DNA of 28,839 nt from Chloroflexota bacterium (lineage in GTDB: Bacteria > Chloroflexota > UBA6077): assembly GCA_021845945.1 (NCBI GenBank), contig JAJZRD010000026.1, positions 1 through 28,839 of the forward strand, given 5' to 3'. Below are positions 25,626 through 28,839 of the stretch, in pieces; the first letter of the stretch is position 1; each line of letters begins with the position of its first letter. The position numbers were made by a program, and so were the translations under genes. Under the pieces are notes generated by a model, which was not told where the DNA came from, did not search any database, and worked only from the letters and a program-made list of their open reading frames with translations.

Positions 25626-27167
25626 GTGCGGGAAGAGCGGCTGTTCGGGGGGGAGAACCACAAGTGGTGGGTTCTGGCCACGGTCGGCGTCGGGGTGCTG
25701 ATGGCGACCCTGGACGCCAGCATCGTCAACATCGCCCTGCCCACCATACTGGGGGACCTGCGCACCAACCTGCTGTTCGTCCAGTGGGTGCTGGAGGCAT
25801 ACCTGCTGGCCATCACGGTCCTCCTGCTCCCCTTCGGACGGCTGTCGGACATCGTGGGCCGGAAGAGGGTGTACAGCGCGGGCTTCCTGATCTTCGTTCT
25901 CGGGTCTGGTCTCTCCGGCTTCTCTCGCACGGCGGAGGAGCTGATCGCCTTCCGGGTGCTGCAGGCGGTCGGCGCCGCCATGATACTGGCCAACGGCTTC
26001 GCCATCGTCACCGCGGTTTTTCCGCCCTGGCAGCGGGGCACGGCCCTGGGGAGCCTCGGTACGGTGGTCGCGGCGGGGTTCGCGCTTGGCCCGACGGTTG
26101 GCGGCCTGCTGATCGACTCGTTGGGCTGGCCCTGGATCTTCTACGTCAACGTGCCCATCGGGATCATCGGCACGACGGCCGCCTGGGTGATCCTGAACGA
26201 GCGTGTCCTGTCGGGTGGTCGGCGGCAATCGCCGCAGCGCTTCGACTTCGCCGGTGCCGTCCTTTCCGTCCTGGCCCTCCTGGCCCTGCTGATGGCCCTG
26301 ACCCTGGGCCCCGAGGTCGGCTGGATCTCCCCACTGGTGCTGCTGTTGGGGGCCGCCTTCGTTCTGCTGACGGCCGCCTTCTTCGTCGTCGAGGCGAGGC
26401 TGGAGCAGCCGCTGGTGGACCTGTCGCTCTTTCGTCGTCGCACCTTCACGGCCGGAAACGTTGCGGGGATTATGGCTTTCCTGGCCATTTCCGCCAACGC
26501 CTTCCTGATGCCCTTCTACCTCCAGCTGGTGCAGGGCTACAGCCCCCTCCAGGCCGGCCTGCTGCTGACCCCCACGGCGCTGGTGCTGGCGGTGGTGGCT
26601 CCCATCAGCGGATGGCTGTCGGACCGGATCGGGGCCCGCATCCTCTCGTCAGTGGGGCTGGCCATCAACGGTGTCGCCCTGCTGCTGCTCGGGAGCCTTT
26701 CTGTCGACGCCAGCTACACCCAGGTGCTGTACTGGCTGCTGCTGCTGGGCTTTGGCCAGGGGATGTTTCAGGCACCCAACAACAGTTCCGTCATGGGGGA
26801 TGTGCCCAGGGATCGCCTCGGCATTGGATCGGGGATCCTCTCCATGGTGCGGAACCTGGGTCAGGTGGTTGGCCTGGCCGTCAGTGCGTCCTTCTTGCTC
26901 GGTAGCCTGGCCACCGTCGGCGGGCCCAGCAGCCTGGGGGCCATAGAACTCGGCACCCTTCCGTCCAAGACCAACCCCGAGCTACTCTCCGCCTTCATGG
27001 TGGGATTCCACGACGCCTACCTGGCTGCCACCGGCTTCGCTGCCGTGGGCGTCGTGGCGTCGCTGGTGCGGGCGCCGAGGGCAGCGCCTCCCGTCAGTCT
27101 GGTGGAGCGACAGCCAGCGGCCGGTAAGGAGCGGGCGGAGAGGCCTCGGCGCCGAGCCCGGGGCTAG
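25626..27167 (+). CDS. MFS drug/metabolite exporter, DHA2 (14-helix) family
   Basis: A 513-residue transporter with about fourteen helices. The first helix carries LDASIVNIALPTI, the DHA2 family motif. GRLSDIVGRKRVY is motif A in the 2-3 loop and GWLSDRIGAR its repeat. GFALGPTVGGLLID resembles motif C of proton-driven exporters. I chose the GTG at 25626-25628 because AAGGAGGA (25608-25615) precedes it; a GTG at 25584 is a weaker alternative, and the upstream reading frame is Pro/Arg-rich and unlike protein. Proton-coupled efflux of an unknown compound is the likely role. It is divergent from GH130 with a 205-bp gap. Confidence 0.85.
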   Translation: MREERLFGGENHKWWVLATVGVGVLMATLDASIVNIALPTILGDLRTNLLFVQWVLEAYLLAITVLLLPFGRLSDIVGRKRVYSAGFLIFVLGSGLSGFSRTAEELIAFRVLQAVGAAMILANGFAIVTAVFPPWQRGTALGSLGTVVAAGFALGPTVGGLLIDSLGWPWIFYVNVPIGIIGTTAAWVILNERVLSGGRRQSPQRFDFAGAVLSVLALLALLMALTLGPEVGWISPLVLLLGAAFVLLTAAFFVVEARLEQPLVDLSLFRRRTFTAGNVAGIMAFLAISANAFLMPFYLQLVQGYSPLQAGLLLTPTALVLAVVAPISGWLSDRIGARILSSVGLAINGVALLLLGSLSVDASYTQVLYWLLLLGFGQGMFQAPNNSSVMGDVPRDRLGIGSGILSMVRNLGQVVGLAVSASFLLGSLATVGGPSSLGAIELGTLPSKTNPELLSAFMVGFHDAYLAATGFAAVGVVASLVRAPRAAPPVSLVERQPAAGKERAERPRRRARG

Positions 27168-27240
27168 ACTTGGAGGGCGACCCACTACTCGCCGCAACGC
27201 TCCGCGCGGTGCCCCCGGCCGTTCGGGTGCCGGCCCCTAT

Positions 27241-27474
27241 CTACCCCAGCAGCTCTTCCAGCCTCTGGCGGTTGAAGCCGACCACGACCTCATCCCCGAC
27301 CTTGATCACCGGGGTGGTCATGTAGCCGAGGTCGGAGAGCTCGTCCATCGCCCGCTCGTCTTTCAGCACGTCCCGCTCGACGTAGGGGACTCCCTTCTGT
27401 GAAAGAAACTCCTTCACCCTGTCACAGAACAGTCAACCGGCTGTCTGGGTGTAGACGACCACCTGTTTTGCCAC
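27241..27474 (-). CDS. Glutaredoxin/NrdH-like selenoprotein with in-frame TGA (UxxC)
   Basis: Seventy-seven residues from GTG (27472-27474, after a textbook AAGGAGGT site) to TAG (27241-27243), with one in-frame TGA at 27433-27435. The frame reads VVVYTQTAG-U-LFCDRVKEFLSQKG, so the TGA falls exactly on the first residue of the C-x-x-C redox motif (position 14, resolving C17). After it the thioredoxin-fold signature is complete: VPYVERDV strand, TTPVI with cis-Pro55, and VVVGFNRQRLEELLG. There is no other disruption. An 8-bp perfect hairpin starts three bases after the TGA. Selenocysteine is the best reading; a pseudogene or base-call error (TGC to TGA) is the alternative. It is divergent from the 3-hydroxyacyl-CoA-dehydrogenase-like gene. 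It would reduce disulfides in the cytoplasm. Confidence 0.8.
27395..27429 (-). promoter_or_regulatory. SECIS-like hairpin just after the in-frame TGA
   Basis: In the mRNA, UUCUGUGA (27429-27422) pairs perfectly with UCACAGAA (27402-27395) around a 19-base apex that can pair further and carries G near the loop start. An alternative inner stem GUGAAG/UUUCAC closes a GAGUUUC loop 21 bases after the TGA. Either fold suits bacterial SECIS geometry (loop roughly 16-37 bases from UGA, G among the first loop bases). It lies inside coding sequence, as bacterial SECIS elements do. Confidence 0.65.
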
Positions 27475-27532
27475 GGGTACCTCCTTACCGGAACTGGACG
27501 CGGATCGCCATCTTCGGTGCCGTTTCCACCGT

Positions 27533-27538
27533 ATTATA
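27533..27538 (-). promoter_or_regulatory. -10 element of the glutaredoxin promoter
   Basis: A perfect TATAAT on the minus strand, about 60 bases upstream of the glutaredoxin GTG. The -35 position (around 27555-27561, GCCGAA/CGCCGA) is poor, so the promoter may need an activator or alternative sigma factor. Confidence 0.45.
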
Positions 27539-27587
27539 GTAGTCTTGTGCAAACTTCGGCGGACGAAGGATGAGGAGGATTGTCACG

Positions 27588-28568
27588 ATGGATGCAGACA
27601 AGATTCAACGAACTGCGGTGATCGGTTCGGGAGCCATGGGGGCCGGACTGGTGCAGATCCTGGCCCAGGCTGGCCGTCACGTGTATCTGGTAGGCCGGAG
27701 CGACGCCTCGATGCTGCGCTGCCTGCAGCGGGTGCGGGATGGGCTGGAGGTCCAGGTGAGGAACGGGTTGCTGGCCGAGGGGGAGCAGGGTCCCATCCTG
27801 GGGCGCATCGAGACCACCACATCCCTGGAGAGGGCCGCCGCGGAGGTCCAGTTTGCTCTGGAGGCGGTGGTGGAGGATCTGGCGGTCAAGCAGCAGATCT
27901 TCGCCGACCTGGATCGATTTGCTCCGCGTGAGGCGCTCCTGGCCACCAACACCTCCGGCCTCAGCGTGGGGGACATCGCCGAGAGGACCGACCATCCCGA
28001 GCGGGTGCTGGGCTGCCACTTCTTTTATCCCCCTGCCGTGGTTCCCCTGGTCGAGGTGGGCTACGGCCGAAAGACCTCCGACGAGGCGATCGAGACCGCC
28101 GTGGCCTTCTGGAGGCGATGCGGCAAGGAGCCGGTGGTGTGCCGGAAGGACATGAAGGGGTTCCTGGTGAGCCGCCTCCAGTCGGCCCTCACCCGGGAAG
28201 CGATATCGCTGGTGGCCAACGGTGTTGCCGGCCCCGCGGACGTGGATCGGGCGATCCGGCTGGGGTTCGGGCTCAGGGTCCCGTTGACGGGCATCCTGGA
28301 GCAGCGGGACTGGGGGGGCCTGGACGTGCACTGTGCCGCATCAGCCTCCATCTATCCTACCCTGGAGGACAGCAGGGAGCCCATGCCCCTCATCGTCGAG
28401 AAGGTGGCCCGAGGGGAGATCGGCGCGAAGTCTGGCAAGGGGTTCTACGACTGGACCGGCAAAGATGTGGATGCACTGCGGCGGAGGAGGCAGGAGCAGT
28501 TGATCCGACTGGTGCGGGCGCTGCAGGAGATCACCGCCGGCGACGAGGAGCTGGCAGAGAACGTGTAG
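27588..28568 (+). CDS. 3-hydroxyacyl-CoA dehydrogenase / lambda-crystallin-like NAD oxidoreductase
   Basis: A 326-residue protein with an N-terminal Rossmann domain (IGSGAMGAG, 12-20) and a C-terminal 3HCDH domain. The catalytic region reads GCHFFYPPAVVPLVEV, with H144 and E156 as the His-Glu pair; TNTSGLS holds S123. Two usual asparagines are replaced: HFFN is HFFY (Y147) and GFxxNR is GFLVSR (S195). The C-terminal REAISLVANGVAG and IRLGFGLR fit the lambda-crystallin/3-hydroxybutyryl-CoA dehydrogenase branch. The ATG at 27588-27590 has GAGGAGG 9 bases upstream; an ATG six codons earlier overlaps that site. It probably oxidises a 3-hydroxyacid or its CoA ester, but the altered residues make the substrate uncertain. 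Confidence 0.8.
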   Translation: MDADKIQRTAVIGSGAMGAGLVQILAQAGRHVYLVGRSDASMLRCLQRVRDGLEVQVRNGLLAEGEQGPILGRIETTTSLERAAAEVQFALEAVVEDLAVKQQIFADLDRFAPREALLATNTSGLSVGDIAERTDHPERVLGCHFFYPPAVVPLVEVGYGRKTSDEAIETAVAFWRRCGKEPVVCRKDMKGFLVSRLQSALTREAISLVANGVAGPADVDRAIRLGFGLRVPLTGILEQRDWGGLDVHCAASASIYPTLEDSREPMPLIVEKVARGEIGAKSGKGFYDWTGKDVDALRRRRQEQLIRLVRALQEITAGDEELAENV

Positions 28569-28628
28569 CGCGTCGGGAGTGTGCTCGACCATCAATGCCT
28601 GCTCCGGCCTCCTCCACCCCAATCGGGA

Positions 28629-28839
28629 TTAGCTCTTCTTAGGGTCTTCCCTCCGTTGGAGGAACCAGACCAGGCCCAAAGCTGCCAATCCCGCGATGTC
28701 CGTCACAATACTCGGAGTCAGCAGGGCCAGCGCGCCCGCCAGCAGCATGGCCCGCTGCCACATGGGCAACGCCCTTCGCCAGTAGCCCATTGCGGCCGCA
28801 CTCAACCCCACGATGCCGATGATGGAGGACGGAATCACC
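28629..28839 (-). CDS. C-terminal end of a fused TRAP transporter permease (5' part missing)
   Basis: The last 70 codons of a gene that enters from the right edge. It has two or three hydrophobic segments (SSIIGIVGLSAAAMGYW, MLLAGALALLTPSIVTDIAGL, LAALGLVWFL) and a charged tail QRREDPKKS. The pattern (P-x-WQRA, LLxxGALALLTPSIVTDIAGLA) matches the C-terminal extension of fused 4TM/12TM TRAP permeases. The in-window GTG at 28836-28838 is probably internal. Its receptor protein should be encoded beyond the window. Confidence 0.65.
   Translation of the reverse strand, partial: VIPSSIIGIVGLSAAAMGYWRRALPMWQRAMLLAGALALLTPSIVTDIAGLAALGLVWFLQRREDPKKS

Overview
The window is GC-rich bacterial DNA from an organism I cannot name with certainty. 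The mix of genes suits an uncultured Chloroflexota-like bacterium: TRAP transporters, several maleate-isomerase-like paralogues, dipeptide uptake paired with M20 peptidases, GH130, a P3A-type ATPase, and GTG/TTG starts. That placement is inference from gene content only. I saw no rRNA, tRNA, CRISPR array or insertion sequence.

Bases 1-6900 form a catabolic island around a FadR-type GntR regulator. Reading leftwards on the minus strand are a maleate-isomerase-like protein, a D-2-hydroxyacid dehydrogenase, a second isomerase-like protein, a DsrE-like protein, an M29-peptidase/dihydroxypyridine-dioxygenase-like metalloenzyme and a TRAP solute-binding lipoprotein cut by the window edge. A third isomerase paralogue is divergent on the plus strand. 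The intergenic region carries a perfect FadR-class palindrome (5787-5802) and a 28-bp direct repeat. One paralogue has no ATG/GTG/TTG at the position matching its sister's ATG; it reads ATA there. The two sister genes also share a 143-bp near-identical tract, which suggests gene conversion.

Bases 6900-8400 are a gene graveyard: an alcohol dehydrogenase reduced to 39 codons, an intact metallo-beta-lactamase-fold hydrolase, an unidentified frameshifted remnant, and a short-chain dehydrogenase that lost its catalytic middle. Bases 8544-12628 hold housekeeping genes: gyrB, a six-helix membrane protein, a decayed LPXTG-like surface protein and a hemolysin-III (PAQR-like) protein.

Bases 12692-21688 are one large minus-strand peptide-utilisation operon: M20 peptidase, Tat lipoprotein binding protein, two permeases, two ATPases, second M20 peptidase. 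Peptides would be imported and hydrolysed in the cytoplasm. A family of palindromic elements with GTAGGG/CCCTAC ends sits in its gaps and again near 22.1 kb.

Bases 22131-28839 hold a GH130 glycoside phosphorylase translationally coupled to a P-type H+-ATPase-like pump, a 14-helix MFS exporter, a glutaredoxin, a 3-hydroxyacyl-CoA-dehydrogenase-family enzyme and the end of a fused TRAP permease. The glutaredoxin is the most striking item. Its reading frame contains a TGA exactly where the first redox cysteine belongs (U-x-x-C), followed three bases later by an 8-bp perfect hairpin with SECIS-like geometry. It is best read as a 77-residue selenoprotein that ordinary gene calling would miss or split.
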